Part shown: positions 33,091 through 45,557 of the stretch, in pieces
How positions within the stretch are numbered: position 1 is the first letter of the stretch
How the letters are laid out: every line of letters starts with the position of its first letter
NCBI GenBank assembly: GCA_008704415.1
Contig: VXIS01000197.1
Location: 25,448-89,447, forward strand
DNA: 64,000 nucleotides
From: Sphaerosporella brunnea
Lineage: Eukaryota > Ascomycota > Pezizomycetes > Pezizales > Pyronemataceae
Direction of reading: 5' to 3'
Made by a program: the position numbers and the translations under genes
Notes under the pieces: model-generated
Databases searched by the model: none
What the model saw: the letters and a program-made list of their open reading frames with translations, nothing else
What the model was told of the DNA's origin: nothing

Positions 33091-35640
33091 GGGAGTTTGG
33101 CCATCGTGCCTTTCTTTTTTTTTTTTTTTTTTTTTTTTTTTCCATTTTTGTCTGCGGTGGGCATGTTGTTCCACTTCCAAGGAGTGTTGTTTGTTTCGTT
33201 TGTCAAGTTGAAATTTTTTCACCCAACCATCGTCTTCCTTACTTGTCCACGATGCATCTTCCAGTCGCATAGAGTTTGGCTCTATTTAGTTCAATCAGGT
33301 GTTAGTTGCCGCATGAACCGGAAACCGATTGCAGTTTCAATCTCAACATTATCCCATGCCTCTCATGGATAGGCAACGTGCGATCCAGTCCGTCTCCCAG
33401 CCTCCCTCACAGGACATGCATGAAGGGAGATACCGGAGCAGGGGCCCAGAAGACTTGACCTCCAGATTTATTGATGCTCGGCTGTAATGGGTGTGCTTAG
33501 GGTCAGGCTCACAACTCTCGCCCGCGACACAACAGCCCAAAGGCTCTGAACTCTCCGTAGAAACTAGAAGTTTCGGAGGTGGCTTGCTGGAATCACTGTC
33601 AGAAACTTCAGCCGCCTAAGGAGCAATGTATCCACACAAAACGCAGCACAGCAAGTGGGTTCGGGAAGATATGTTGCCTGGTACAGCGTTGGGTGACAGA
33701 ATTTCAAACTGCACTTGCATGAATCAACACATCCCAGGCCACACAAGTTCTTTCCTGGTAGTTCGCATGGTCAAAATTGGGAGCTCAACGATTCGGTAAT
33801 TCGGGGAAACCGCGGAGGTCGTGCAGCATCGGCCAAGCTCGTTTCCACCTTTGGCCAACAGCGCCGAAGTCGTTTTTCTTCAATAACGGAAAGAGCTTTA
33901 GTGGTTACATCCAATGTATATCTAGCCCGCTTGCCGGAAACGCGAATCTCGATGATCACCTAGTGGTTGCTTCTTGCGCTGTTTCTTTGAACTCCCGGGA
34001 GCAGACTGGGTTTAGAAAACAGTGGAGCTAAGTTAAACGCAGGAGTGGAATAAGAATCATATTCCTAGCACTCACATAGTAGCGCCAAAGCGGCTGTTGG
34101 ACTATCTTCGTGCGTAATGAGGTAGCGTGAAGCACGAGTCGCTATATTGTTGTCTATCAGCCCGCCGGGCGTTTTAAGAAAACCTGCAGCCGGCCTGCAG
34201 TCAGCCCCTCCTATCGAAAACACTGATTGAAAGAGAGGGCGGGGGGTTTGTTCTGGGAGAGGTGCATTTATCGCCCGCTAGTCCTGCTAGATGACGGGAA
34301 CATACGCCTCGCTATGCACTTCAATGTCTCCTCCTGGGAGAGTAGACAAACCAACTATGCCAACGCCTGCTGCTTCCCCCTGAGAAAGCTTCAGACCTGT
34401 AGCCCGACATACGTCTGCCCGCTCCGTGATACCAGAGCTCCGCTCCGATCATTTCCTGTTCCATCAAAAACACGCTCCGAAAACAAACCGCGATGGCATG
34501 CACCCGACCTCTTACCAACCCTGGCGTTGGTGGAGGCGGCGCCAGCGTCATCCATACATCGTGTAATTAGCATCGAGCCGTTGCTTACAGATGTGACAGA
34601 CCCGGTGTTGCCACCCCTCCTGTAGCAGCATGCCGGATAGCCGAGATTAGTGTCCAGCAGTGTGTGTGGCGATGAGGGGAGGTAGCTCAAGGGTGAGCTC
34701 CGGGATGGATGCTTTGGGTCTGGGGAACCGGCGTGACTGGTCGGTGGCGCTTTGAAGTGTCCCATCGCTGTCTTCTTCATCCCTCATCGTGTTGGAGATG
34801 CAGCTATCATTGTGCCGCTTTCTCTTCGGTTTTGGTGGGTGAAGAAGTAGTATATCTGCATAATCTGCAAGGAGTTGATCGGGCCACTGGGTGCAATAGT
34901 GCGGGGATGGTCCTGCGACAGAAACGATGGAGCGTTACCGGCAGCGGCTGTACGAGCCGCTTGATCTCTGGGACTTCTTGGTTGTAAGATGTGCCGTCTC
35001 CGCCGAGCCGGGGCCGGAGCGGCTGGTACGCCGCTCAACCAATCTTGTTGAAACTGCCTGATGAACGCAGTTGGGGCTTGATTGAAGCAGTTACAGGTGC
35101 CCAGCTGGCTTGCGATGACATGGCCGTGTCCGAGGACAACAGCCCGTCTGGCCTGCAAGGCGTGATCACGGAGATGTGAAATGTGATGGGGAATCGCGGT
35201 AGCGAGAGAGATGGACGTAAAACCGTTGAACGGTTTCCTTTTTAATGTCGTAGTGATAGCTATGACTCAGGTACAATTCGTCGGAGTTACACGCGCCTTT
35301 GATTCATTGGATAGAGTTCCAGAAAGGCGTGTGGCCTCGTACAGTGAGAACTGGGGATACGTATATTGAGTTCTTGTTCGGTATTTGAAGGCCGACTGTT
35401 GGCGGGCGCGATTCAAGCTTGGTAGCGGTGCTGCTCAAAACTGTGTTTGGTTGCTTGAAGCAGATGGTTTGTGGAGTTGCGTTGGGGGAAGATGGTTGTT
35501 CTGATGGAGGGAAGCCCAACCGATATGCTGCGAAGCGTGGAAGTGTATCCCTTCTGAGTGGATGAGTAATACCTGTTTCGTCCGCTTTCAGATGGGCGCC
35601 GGTAGTTCATAGTCGCCAGAATGGTGCAAACTATACCAAA
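33091..35640. other. Spacer without a recognised gene
   Basis: A long T run lies at about 33114-33140. Minus-strand frames at 34391-35158 are open for long stretches but have no start, splice pattern or family that I can defend. Confidence 0.35.
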
Positions 35641-35721
35641 TCCGCTATGGTGCAGTGGTTAGCATATCTCGCTTTCATCGATGAGGACCGAGGAGACCTG
35701 GGTTCAAACCCCGGTGGCGGA
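35641..35721 (+). tRNA. tRNA-Glu (anticodon UUC) with a 10-nt intron
   Basis: The full cloverleaf folds: acceptor TCCGCTA with TGGCGGA, D stem GTGC with GCAT, anticodon stem TCTCG with CGAGG, and T arm CTGGG-TTCAAAC-CCCGG. The loop reads C-T-TTC-A, giving the glutamate anticodon UUC. The intron TCGATGAGGA (35678-35687) sits one base 3' of the anticodon, the standard nuclear position. The mature RNA is 71 nt before CCA addition. Confidence 0.95.
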
Positions 35722-35727
35722 AATATC

Positions 35728-35742
35728 TTTTTAAGCTTTTTT
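35728..35742 (+). terminator. Pol III terminator of tRNA-Glu
   Basis: Two T runs (35728-35732 and 35737-35742) begin seven bases after the tRNA end, as expected for RNA polymerase III termination. Confidence 0.8.
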
Positions 35743-37271
35743 CTTATGGCCTCAGTTTGCGTTTAATAGATTTGGGTTTCATATATCTCCCGTCTGGCGC
35801 CGAGTGTAAGCCTGGTCAAATAGGGGTAGCTGCATCTTGCATGTTTTTTCTCTTCTGAAGAGTTCACTGTCCTTATGCCATACAGGCTTGTCAGCAGTCG
35901 GCCCGAAATAGCCCGGCCCGAAATAGCCCGGCCCGGCCATCTCGGTAGCCCGGCCGTCACGGCCCGGATGAATGGGTCAGCCGGGCTCCTGGCGAGTGAT
36001 CCCTCGTGCGAAGCTCCGCGTTGATCAGCCCCCATCAACGAACATTCGAAATGTAATGGAACTATTGATCCTGTACCTATGCGATTGTTTCTCCACCAAT
36101 GGAAATGATCGCTTTCGACCCGGGGCGCTTCCTGGGGGTGGCGAGCTGAGCCTCAGTTGGGCAACGGGTATCAATCAAGCCATCCATCGACCGTTTTCAT
36201 GGAAACACTGATTGACTCGGAATGATTCCACCGGTTACTGCCCGCTTTAGTCATCCGTTTATGATGCTCTAATTGACTGAAACTTTTTCATGAAATCGAC
36301 TGCCGGGCAAGAGGATAGCTCATCCAGTGGAAGGCCTACTGTTAAATCTAGAAGCGAACATAGTCACCGAAACTGGTTCTGAGTCCAGTGAGGCTTGCTC
36401 CGTCGTGACCAATTTGGCAGCAACACTGACTGCACACACAATACCAGCGCCTGATAAAGTAGTAACACTCATGTTGCAGGGAGTCCACTGATTTTTGGCT
36501 CACGCGGTTCTGTGGTGACCGAGTGCTCGCAAGTGAAGCTCAATCCTGACTCGCTCATTTCCTGATTGCACCGTTCGGTCCACACTGGTATGTTTTTCAA
36601 TCAAGCGATTGTGGTGCTTCCAAATTGTGCTTGCTTCGAGCATCTTTGTTAGTCTGACTTCGGACGATCATATCAAACGACGGACCACTGTATAGTGGCG
36701 GGGCGGTGAGGTTGATTGTACACTGGAGGAAGACCGCAACGGCTAGTCATGAGCGACGATGCTGATGGCAAATGACGGCGGAAAGAGGGAGAGAGGACCA
36801 CCTTGGCACAACGGATGTCTCAATGGCGGCGCATAATTGCTGCATGTCCGGCCCTGCTCCTAAACGCTTAAACTGATTGTTGACCTCGGACTTGGGCACA
36901 GCGTACCATCTTGAGCCTCGATCTGGCAGTAAAGTTAATACAGCTTGCCCAGCGGCAAGGGGAGTAGCAACTACCTTACCGGATCCGCCGCAATGGCACA
37001 GTTCCGCCGATTGCAAGAAATTCCAACCGGCGAACACAGACCACGGGATAGGAACGCAAGCCAACACAGCTAGCGCATGCGAAAAAAAAAAAAAAACAGA
37101 ACAGCATAAAAACGCGTTGAATAGAACATCGAAAACAGGAAATAAAACACACACGACAGCCTCAACAGCAGCAGCCAAACCAAGCACCCACCACATCCAT
37201 GAAACCAAAGCTCCTACCAGGTAACACTCACCTTCCAACCTGAAAGCCGAGATTTATTGCGGATCCAACCT
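35743..37271. other. Spacer with GC-rich microrepeat
   Basis: The 15-bp unit GGCCCGAAATAGCCC is repeated at 35900-35929 and followed by further GCCCGG motifs to about 35965. No gene is supported. A minus-strand frame at 36747-37238 is open but contains a poly-A/T tract and lacks an ATG start. Confidence 0.4.
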
Positions 37272-39213
37272 TTACCGGCCAGCCATGACTCCGATAATCG
37301 CAGCCACCGCGATCACCATCGCCACCGCAATGACGAGCCAAAAGATCAGCATTTTCGAATGGCAACCGCAACGTCCCTGTTGGGGTTGAATAACCGCATC
37401 GCGAAGGCTTCCAGAACGCAAACGGGCGACGACGTGTTCCCTTTGCGCTCGCTGATGTCTCTGCAGTGCTGCTTCTAAATCTTGAGAAGTGTTATGTTGA
37501 TGGTTAGGTCCAAGAGGCTGGTTATGTGCAACCAGAGAATGGTTGACATCGTCTGCACCATAGTGGAGAAATCGCGCAGGGGTGGTGTTTCTCCGGGTCC
37601 GGTCGGCATGCGGAGGAGAACCCAGGGTTCCAACTCGGGAATCGGTCTGAGCGCGAGTACGGGACGAACCAGAGGCGCCTTGGCCTTCGGTTGAAGGGCC
37701 ACGTCCAGCAAACGGTGACTGGAAAGCAACAGACGGGAGAGACTGCAATGTAACATCACCTCCAGGGTGGCCGACGAACTGAGGATACGGGTGAGAATCC
37801 CTGGTAAAGTGCTGAAGGTACCGCTCAGGAAGTTCTGCGGTGTTTTGCAGATATTCGTCACAGATTCGGGAGGTCAGACCGGATTCGGACACCGCGTCGT
37901 CTTCCATGCGGGAGAAACTACCGTATGCTCCGAAAGGCGAGGGTTCATTGCGATTTGGGATGAGTGGTGGCCTATTATACGCATTCGCAGGGGCTCCTTG
38001 AGGTGCGGATGGCGGGGTGATTTCCTGTTGTCGAGTATGTCGAGTACGGAGGGGAATATCCCAGCCACCCTCAGGGGAGCGGATGTCCGAGTCGCTACTC
38101 CTCAGGGAGCTACGAATACTTGGAGTCTTGGACGTTTCATCTCTAAAGGCTGGATGGAACTTATCCAGACTTCTCGACCATGGGACCATGGATTTGCGTG
38201 TGTCGTCTCGCTCGATTTTGCACCCAGTATTAGATCTATCGCTATGAGATGGTTAGCAAGGTCAAGATTATGACAGTTATCAACGTACTGATCGGTGTCA
38301 CCAGGAACATCTGGAACTTCAACCATACCACCAGCCGTCGCTGGTTCCCTAGCCTGCGTGGACGACACTTTCTCCTTGCTCGGCTCGTATGAAGTAGTCT
38401 GGTCATCGGCCTGCAATGCAATGCCGCTAGTATTGCTTTTGTCAGCTGCTGCAAAATAGTAAAGGTCGTGGTCATACCCAGCGTTGTCAACTTGGTTTAC
38501 TGTTTCAGCTCCCCCACGGCGCCTGGCTCTGATCGTATCGCCGTTCTCCTCAGGAATGTATACTCCACGGAGCTCAGAATCTTCCGCAACGAATGGAGAT
38601 GCATCAGCGAGGGCGGCGGGAGTGTATCTGTTACTTCGGTGAGCAGACGATCGATAAATGAGTTATCAACATACCCTTCCTGGAAACCACTAGCGCGTGG
38701 GATAACAGCGAGCGTGACAGGGCGAGGAGCTTGCAGACGAGCTTCCCGCAAAGAGAGTCCATCAAGAACATCTCTCCGATGAGCTTCCCGCAAAGAAACG
38801 CCATCAATAATATCTCTCCGACGACTAGCCGCACTGTTGTTACGGTGCTCGACACTCCTTGCGAACGTACCGGGTTCATTGTAAGAATCTTGACCTAAGA
38901 ATGTATCGCGCTCACCGTCCTCAGGGTCGTTTTCAAGGAAATGCGCGCTGCCTGGAATCTGAGACGGTGCGAGAGAATAGCTGGACGAGTTCCCGAAAGC
39001 ATCTGCTTGGGTCAGCAAGCCCGCACGGGGTGCTGAGGATGCCGATCCCGCAAGAGACGAGCTTGGCAAGTTCGACGACGCTGTAAAGGGCGGATATCGA
39101 CTATCCAACGGGGACTCAGGGAGTACGAGCGTCGGTGTTCTGGTTCGCTGCTGCGCAGACGTCGAAGCTTCACGTTCTGGGACTGTGAGACTATAAGGAG
39201 CTGGAGTTGACAT
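37272..39213 (-). CDS. Tail-anchored membrane protein of unknown function, 615 residues
   Basis: Exons: 39213-38675, 38627-38289 and 38241-37272, separated by two 47-nt introns. Intron 1 has donor GTATGT and acceptor AACAG; intron 2 has donor GTACGT, branch GCTAAC and acceptor CATAG. The sum is 1848 nt. Most of the protein is Ser/Pro/Arg-rich and probably disordered on the cytosolic side. An internal duplication reads RRRDIIDGVSLREAHRRDVLDGLSLREA. The C-terminus is a Cys pair (RCGCHSK) followed by one hydrophobic helix (MLIFWLVIAVAMVIAVAAII) and five last residues, which is the layout of a tail-anchored protein inserted by the GET pathway. No family is recognised. The Cys pair next to the membrane could be palmitoylated. 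Confidence 0.75.
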
Positions 39214-40944
39214 TGCGGATCGTTAGAAGCGAGACAGGAATAGAGATGGCGAAGAATTGGGATGGGTGTCCATGAATGCGCGCGCCTGTGGAGAGGACCA
39301 AGAAGGAAGAGGGTTGAAGGGAGCAACAGGAGGGAGGGAGGAACAGAAGGGTCGAAGGCTATCTAATCGCTTAGCGAGGCCGATTATCGCGATAATCATA
39401 TATCTACAGTGCGAAATTGGCCAATGGCTGGATCGCTCCTTGGCTATTATCTCATTGGGCCGCTAAAGAGTTCCGAGGTCCCAACAATGTGCTGGATCTT
39501 ACGCAAGGGCTTGGAATCAACAGAGACTTGCACGGATCACAAGGTTTTCGTTAATGCTGGTGATACAACACCTGCTGTCTCGGGGCGACGGGAAAGGTCA
39601 ATCAAAGAAAGCATTATTTATCGATGAGCCAAATCTACAGGTTATATTGACGCCGGGTTCCGCCCATGGTCGTAAATTAAGCACCAATCCTACTGTGTTC
39701 AAACTCATTGTGCAGAGAATACGCCGCGGGTCCAAGTGATGCTATGATGTATTCAAATGACACAATTGCTTCTTGATGGTAGATACCAATGCACCATCGC
39801 CATTGCGCCTTAACAGTTGACGAACCATACAATACCGGAAAATCTTGTCACGAATCAACATGCACTATGTGCAGTTTCGGATCCTTGGATAGTAGCCGTT
39901 GGAACGATATGCCCCACACCTCGTCATCCACTTTGTAAACCACTTTAGCTGTTGGTGGACGCGACCCAGCAGGTACTATCAGGAGGGACCCGGCACAGGC
40001 TCGAGAAATGCATCATTCTGCCGCTCATTACATCGCCGCTGAAAGTCCCGCCACAGCCGCTTAGTGCGCTTGTAGCGGTTGATCAACGCCTCCCTCCGAG
40101 AACTGACAACCGTAAGGACGCGAGAACTCCATTGTCTGGACTGCGTCCTTCCAAAAGGCGCTTCCAGCGGTTTCTTAAGTGCTGCTTTGAACAAAAAATT
40201 ACCTTGTTTTCGAGAACGAATTTATAGTTTACCTGAATATCAGCAAAGATCACAAACTTGTTTTTTGTTTTTTTTTTTACACTTTATAGGTAGGTGGGTG
40301 AGTCCCATGGCTATACTCCTAGAAAGTCGTCGCTTCTAATTGATACGGCGATGATGTAAGTAATGTTCGGAGGCTGACCGCCGCCGGCCTAGGATGCAAC
40401 AGCATAATGGTACAATAATACCGGGTTCAAGTGCACATTGCGAACGACTGAAGTACCCAGGACATTCCAAAAGCGCAGGGTCTTCTAACCAGTCCAGCAG
40501 ATCCTACCACATGACCATAATCGCCCAGCTCGGCCGCACCGAACACCGCAGAGCCCTTGGCAAATAGACTCAAGGAACGATGTTCAGTGCAGAGTTCATT
40601 TATGGTTGAAACCAGGGTCTGAATGACAACCCATGAGCTATCGGAATTTTGCATGCTTGAATCAGAGATACCCAGCTACCCAGTGAGGGCATAGTCACGA
40701 ACAGATTGGGAGTTGATTGGCTTAGCGTATCCGTGTTTGGAGGATGATTGTGAACCACTGGTACATCTTGGTGTCTAGTGCAGCACGTTGTATTTCCAGC
40801 CCGCGGGGTTAGCACCCAACAGTCTACCTGACTGAAATACGTGCTGTGGAATATTTTTCACCGCACATATCTGGGGCAGTATCGATCGTTCAGCAACCCT
40901 TGACGGCAAAAAAAATGAAAGGCATTAGAGTCAGTCATAATGGG
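39214..40944. other. Spacer without a recognised gene
   Basis: Upstream region of the tail-anchored gene, then unstructured sequence. No gene is supported. Confidence 0.35.
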
Positions 40945-41272
40945 TTCAAAAAAAAAAAACAATGAAGAGAAGCAAAACCAGAGCTAGCTACTGTTGTGAA
41001 AAAGTAAAGCGTTACTCAGAGTGGCAAAAACTCCACGGACACCCGCTGAGAAACCGGGGAATTGAACGCATGACCTTGTGCAATGTCATGGAACTCCGCC
41101 ACCCTTAGGCCAATGGGTTTTTTGTTATCTAGCATCCTTTTTTTAGGGGCATGAAGCACACAGCGTGTGCTAACTCATGACGCTAGCTACCGCTTTTCAA
41201 AAAAAAAAAAAACAATTGCCTTCTCCTGAAAGGGGCACAAGGCAATCAAGCCTGTTGACTGCCCAAAGATGG
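40945..41272 (-). repeat. Copy 1 of a duplicated tRNA-like repeat
   Basis: This is about 330 bp, repeated in the same orientation at 41605-41948. On the minus strand it holds a tRNA-like core (41051-41119): A-box-like TGGCCTAAGGG, then GTTCAATTCC as a B-box-like sequence 45 bases on, followed by a T5 run that could end Pol III transcription. A stem CATGAC/GTCATG encloses TTGCACA. No complete cloverleaf forms. A-rich tracts bound both sides. Confidence 0.55.
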
Positions 41273-41604
41273 AAGAGCTATTAGGATACTATATCGATGC
41301 ATGCGCACAAATGTGTTCCTTGCATTGGGAACACGGCCCGAATCTGACCCCGTCCGAAAGCCGCCTCCACAGCACGCGCATGGTGGCTTTTCAATTTTCT
41401 GAGATTCTGGTTGCGACCAAATGATAAGTACTGATTGGTGGAACTGTGCAGTCTGATAGAACCAGCATGAAATATCAAGCAAGCACGTCAGCGATGGCTG
41501 CCAGAGACAGATGATATTCATCCCTGCCCATATGCTCAACCTGTGCTGACAGTTGAGCCAACGAGATTGCCGGTGTCTTTGTCAACTGGAAAACATTTCG
41601 CAGC

Positions 41605-41948
41605 GCGTGAAAAAAAAAAAAACACAAGAAGGAAGGCAACGAAAAGACACCTAGCTACTACTTTTGGAAAAAGGAAAGCTGTGGTTGGAGTGGCAAAAAC
41701 TCCACGGACACCCGCTGAGAAACCGGGGAATTGAACGCATGACCTTGTGCAATGTCATGGAACTCCGCCACCCTTAGGCCAATGGGTTTTTTGTTGTCTA
41801 GTGTCCTTTTTGGGGGGGCATGAGGCGCACAGCGTGTGCTAACTCATGACGCTAGCTATCGCTTTTCAACAAAAAAAAAAAAAAAACCAATTGCCTTTTA
41901 CTGAAAGGTGCACAAGGCATTCAAGCATGCTCACTGCCCAAAGATGGA
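41605..41948 (-). repeat. Copy 2 of the duplicated tRNA-like repeat
   Basis: The tRNA-like core (about 41720-41787) is identical to copy 1 and the flanks differ by scattered substitutions and A-tract length. It is offset about 668 bp from copy 1. It may be a tRNA-derived SINE pair or a tandem duplication. Confidence 0.55.
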
Positions 41949-43941
41949 AAACACCAGAAGACCTGCGCAATTCTGTCATTGCGTTCCTATTGATCGCGCT
42001 GGCGGAGACACTGCTCGAATATCTCCACCGCTAGCTGATTTATTCCTGCGCTAAACGGTGCAGTCAAACTTCAATATAACAGCTCACTCCTGTGATCGCT
42101 CATTCCCCAAGTTCCAAATTCATTCCAACAGCGTATCGATGCCTCTACAGCGATGCGCGCTCTTGGTCAAGAACCACAATTGGATATATGTGCGATTGTT
42201 TTTCAAAGTGTCGCAAAGCGATTTCCTGTTTACCAAGCAAATTGGCCTGTGGCCAGATGGGCCAAGAACGCTGCCTGAAATCGGACCACTTTGTCAACTG
42301 TCGGTTGCAGGGATAGCTTCATCGTGCCTCCAACATTCTCTGCACCCTTTCCGCTCAGTGTCCGTTAGCCATGGGCACAAACGGCAGTGCGAAATGATCA
42401 ATCCGGGATGTTGCGTCCTTCCAAAATATCAATTGCTGGGTTGAACAGTATTTATTTCATAACCATCCTCCGCCTAGCCTATCAACACTGCGACGCCCAC
42501 CGAGCCAGAAACCGCCACTCTTCACACCCGTCAGGGATATTCTGTCTTGAAACCAGCCGATGCTACCTTCCAACTGAAATACCCCAGCCAATACTTCCAA
42601 TCATCCAGCAGCACCAACCCTTGGCGGTGAAAAACAGTCCAGTACAGGCTTGCATCGACAACAGTGCATCACCTGGACCTGCCACATTGCCCAGTGACGA
42701 TCAAGCCATGCATCCAGCGCCCTGCGTTGGCGATTAAGCATCTTTATGACACGCGCGACGATTGTGGATGCATTTCCTGCCAGATGGCGTGGATAATGAG
42801 GTGAGCAGCGGTATAGTCGCTGATAAGCGCGAACCTGGATGTGGGTGCGGGGCAGAACCATATTGGGGTGCGCAGCAGCTCCACCATTATGTCCATCTGG
42901 ATTTCGACAGGAAGGCCGAGAAGATTTCGACAGGAAAACCTAGAAGGTCGCCGTTGTGCGATGTATAGGAGAACATGCTTATTGTTGTTGCCTGGAGAGT
43001 TAGGGGGGTATTGCGAGATGATGTGCGGGATGATGTGACCCACCGATCCAGGAGATGAACGAATGGTTCCGCTTGACGACGGTAAGGATAGTGTGAACGC
43101 TAGAGGCGGAGATTACGAAAAGGGTGTTTATTTATCTGTCACCAGTTATGATACAGGAAGCTTTAAACCGTGACCAGTCAAAAACACCCGTTACTCGGCA
43201 CCACCAATGGAGGCGGTTATCCCTCCTCAGTTTGTACAACTCTCCATCTGGAGTTAATACTTAGGGGAAAACGTACCGGGAGCCTACATTCAAAGGAAAT
43301 TTTGTGTAGCTTCGTACAGCTTTTCAGCAAATTTTATGTGCCTCGCTCATGGGTTGGTTGCCGATATTATCTATCATTATATCTTATCTGATCTCCGATC
43401 TTCTGGCTCCGCGAGTGAAAGTAAGTAGCGGTTGAGCATGACGAAACCCGAAGTTGTCGGAAAGTTCGTAAAGTGAGGCTGTGCGGTTTTTAGCAAGTAT
43501 GACGCAGCAGCTACGGCGATGGCGCCCTCATTCACTCCAAAGCCTCACGTGTCTAGAGTAGAGCTGCCAATCTCCCAGCTCTTGATGTCTCGAGATTTCC
43601 AGCATCCTCGACCGACCCACCCCATCTAGTGACGGGATGTGCAGCGGAGTGAACAGACTGAACGAATTTCGGGTGGTAATGGACTGTAGCCGGGCGAACG
43701 GTCAAGAGAGGCGTTATTGAGACTAGTACCAGCGGCGAGGGCTGTCGCTCGCACATATCGAAGTCCGCTCATCCCGCCGCCCTCTCCTGCCGCCACCCTG
43801 CCTTGCCGGCACCTCTCCCCCAATCGAAGCATGTCGGCAACGGGCTTTAGCAGCAACATTGCATATATCACCATTCAGTGTCAAGTAACTACCGGATGTC
43901 ACACCTCCTGACAAGTGAGCCGTTGCTGTGCCAACCGCCAT
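41949..43941. other. Spacer with a possible decayed F-box frame
   Basis: On the minus strand between 43043 and 42601 a segment reads LLGLPVEIQMDIMVELL, reminiscent of an F-box start, and a second frame continues with RVIKMLNRQRRALDAWLDR. The two frames do not join without a shift. This is probably a pseudogene, if real at all. Confidence 0.25.
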
Positions 43942-44268
43942 TCACCGCACAATCTCGCCACTATACTTCGTCCGATAGGCGAAATTTGGTTGGATGTGCG
44001 AGTTTTTAGTAGCATGCAGGTAGTGACGTAGAATCATGATCAGGGTCGCTGTGATGGTGGTGTGTGACAGCCCGCAACCTGAGTATATCAACCTTAAAAA
44101 CCGGCCTGCGTAGAATTTTGGTTCTTGTGTTTTTGGGTCCTTTTCTGAAGCTTTCTCATGAAATTGAAAGACCGCAGGTGGCACGTCAAACAGATCGAGT
44201 AGGTCGCCTTGAAGGATCTCGAGCCTTGGTCGGTTCAACACCTCCAGATGTAGTCTGCAAAGACTCAT
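43942..44268 (-). CDS. Hypothetical protein or exon, 108 residues
   Basis: A minus-strand frame starts at ATG 44268 (MSLCRLHLEVLNRPRLEILQ) and ends at 43942. Composition looks coding (GDLLDLFDVPPAVFQFHEKA). A hydrophobic segment (TITATLIMILRHYLH) lies near the C-terminus. There is no family match, no clear splice partner and no promoter evidence. It could be a fragment of a decayed gene. Confidence 0.3.
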   Translation of the reverse strand: MSLCRLHLEVLNRPRLEILQGDLLDLFDVPPAVFQFHEKASEKDPKTQEPKFYAGRFLRLIYSGCGLSHTTITATLIMILRHYLHATKNSHIQPNFAYRTKYSGEIVR

Positions 44269-45281
44269 TTAGAGATTGCCTATGGCAAATGACGTTATTA
44301 GGTATTGGGTACTATTCCTTGTAAGAAACAGTGGGGACTCCGGCGTACTTTGCTGCTCCCTCGCGTTGACACCATGTTTCAGAGGATAACGTCAAGCCTA
44401 GCGCGGTTAAGTGTCGGGGGGAAGGAAAGAAATTTCTTTGTAACCGGCATATTGGCTTAGATCTAGCAGTGTTGGAAAACAAAGGCGCTGGTGCCATCTG
44501 GGAATCACCCAGGTTCACCCTCCGTTGATGGTATTCACCAATCCGATATCTCCTGCAATGACCGTGCTGACCTCAATGGTGCTGGAGCGCACCATCTGCC
44601 TATTGGCACATACTAAACTCGATCATCGCTTCAGCCCGAATAGTGCTGGCATGGATGGATCGTCGGATTACTAGTACCGAAATCGATCATGGCTCCAGCC
44701 CGAGTGAGGATGCGAATAATTCTGCCCATTCTGCATCGCAACAAATAGAGGCGTTCTCCAGCAAGCGCCGGGGCTCGTCGACATCCAAACCGGGGTCGAC
44801 AAGAGGCCTGACCAGCGTTTATAACTGCGTCCAGAACCGCGTTGCACCAGACCTTTTCTTGAAACTCCAGGGCAACTAGCGATCCGGCGGGAATCTGTCC
44901 AGGTATGCTTGGGTACCAATAGTGCCGTCGAGAGACCTGAACGAGTGCATGCAGGCAGCTGTTTACCTCGGGCTGCAACGTGGGAGGTAGCGCTGGAAGC
45001 CGCTCGGGCTGTTGATGGCGCGTCTGGTTGGCGGGGCATGTCCTTGCTGTGGGTCGCACGGGTAGTACATCTTCCTATTGGTATGCAGTGAGCGTGCGAG
45101 GTAGCAGTAGGGGGCTGTCGTTATAAGGAGCTGTGGGGATCGTACGAAAACAATCACTTCGGCGATGTGGACGATCTTGAGCGAATAAATAGCTGGCTCC
45201 AGCAAGGGCGTCGTTGGAAAAATATGAGTGAAAATGTGGTGATTGTGCGATAAAACTGCGATCACTCAGCTATTCCTGGAT
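44269..45281. other. Spacer without a recognised gene
   Basis: The minus strand carries a long open stretch at 44631-45059 with weakly coding composition but no ATG-based model. Confidence 0.3.
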
Positions 45282-45557
45282 ATGGTGCACGCAGAACCCA
45301 CCCAATTACGTTCCAAAAAACCATGGAAACCCAGGGAAACATGGCAGTGCAGACACTGTAGGCAGACACCTCGGTACACACGACGATATCCAGATATAGT
45401 TGCGGACAAGGCTTTCCCCCACCTCCGGGTTGCGGAAAACTACCCCCAAGCGGTGCTCACTTCACTCCGAGAATTGAAAGGGAATCATTCCTGCCATTGC
45501 CACTCAGATGGCACAGATCTCGGAGTGTACCGTGGTATAACGGAGGACTGGTGTTGA
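45282..45557 (+). CDS. Small cysteine/histidine protein, weak call
   Basis: A 91-residue frame from ATG 45282 holds WQCRHC near the N-terminus and HSCHCHS near the C-terminus, an arrangement that could bind one zinc ion. The opening W-x-C-x2-C resembles that of the 52-residue protein at 50791-50949, but the spacing differs. No other support; it may be chance or a decayed gene. Confidence 0.25.
   Translation: MVHAEPTQLRSKKPWKPRETWQCRHCRQTPRYTRRYPDIVADKAFPHLRVAENYPQAVLTSLRELKGNHSCHCHSDGTDLGVYRGITEDWC

Noticed and set aside
33097..33372. Plus-strand frame with a poly-Phe run
   Set aside because: It is generated by the T homopolymer in the 3' flank of the 505-residue gene.
34391..35158. Two long adjacent minus-strand frames
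   Set aside because: No start codon context, splice pair or family motif joins them; composition is only weakly coding.
36301..36402. Possible tRNA with GGGCAAG/CTTGCTC ends
   Set aside because: A T-arm-like hairpin and acceptor pairing exist, but four extra bases separate them, the T loop is eight bases and no proper anticodon arm forms.
36747..37238. 163-codon minus-strand frame with hydrophobic stretches
   Set aside because: It lacks an ATG, spans a poly-A/T tract and the Phe/Leu runs reflect that tract.
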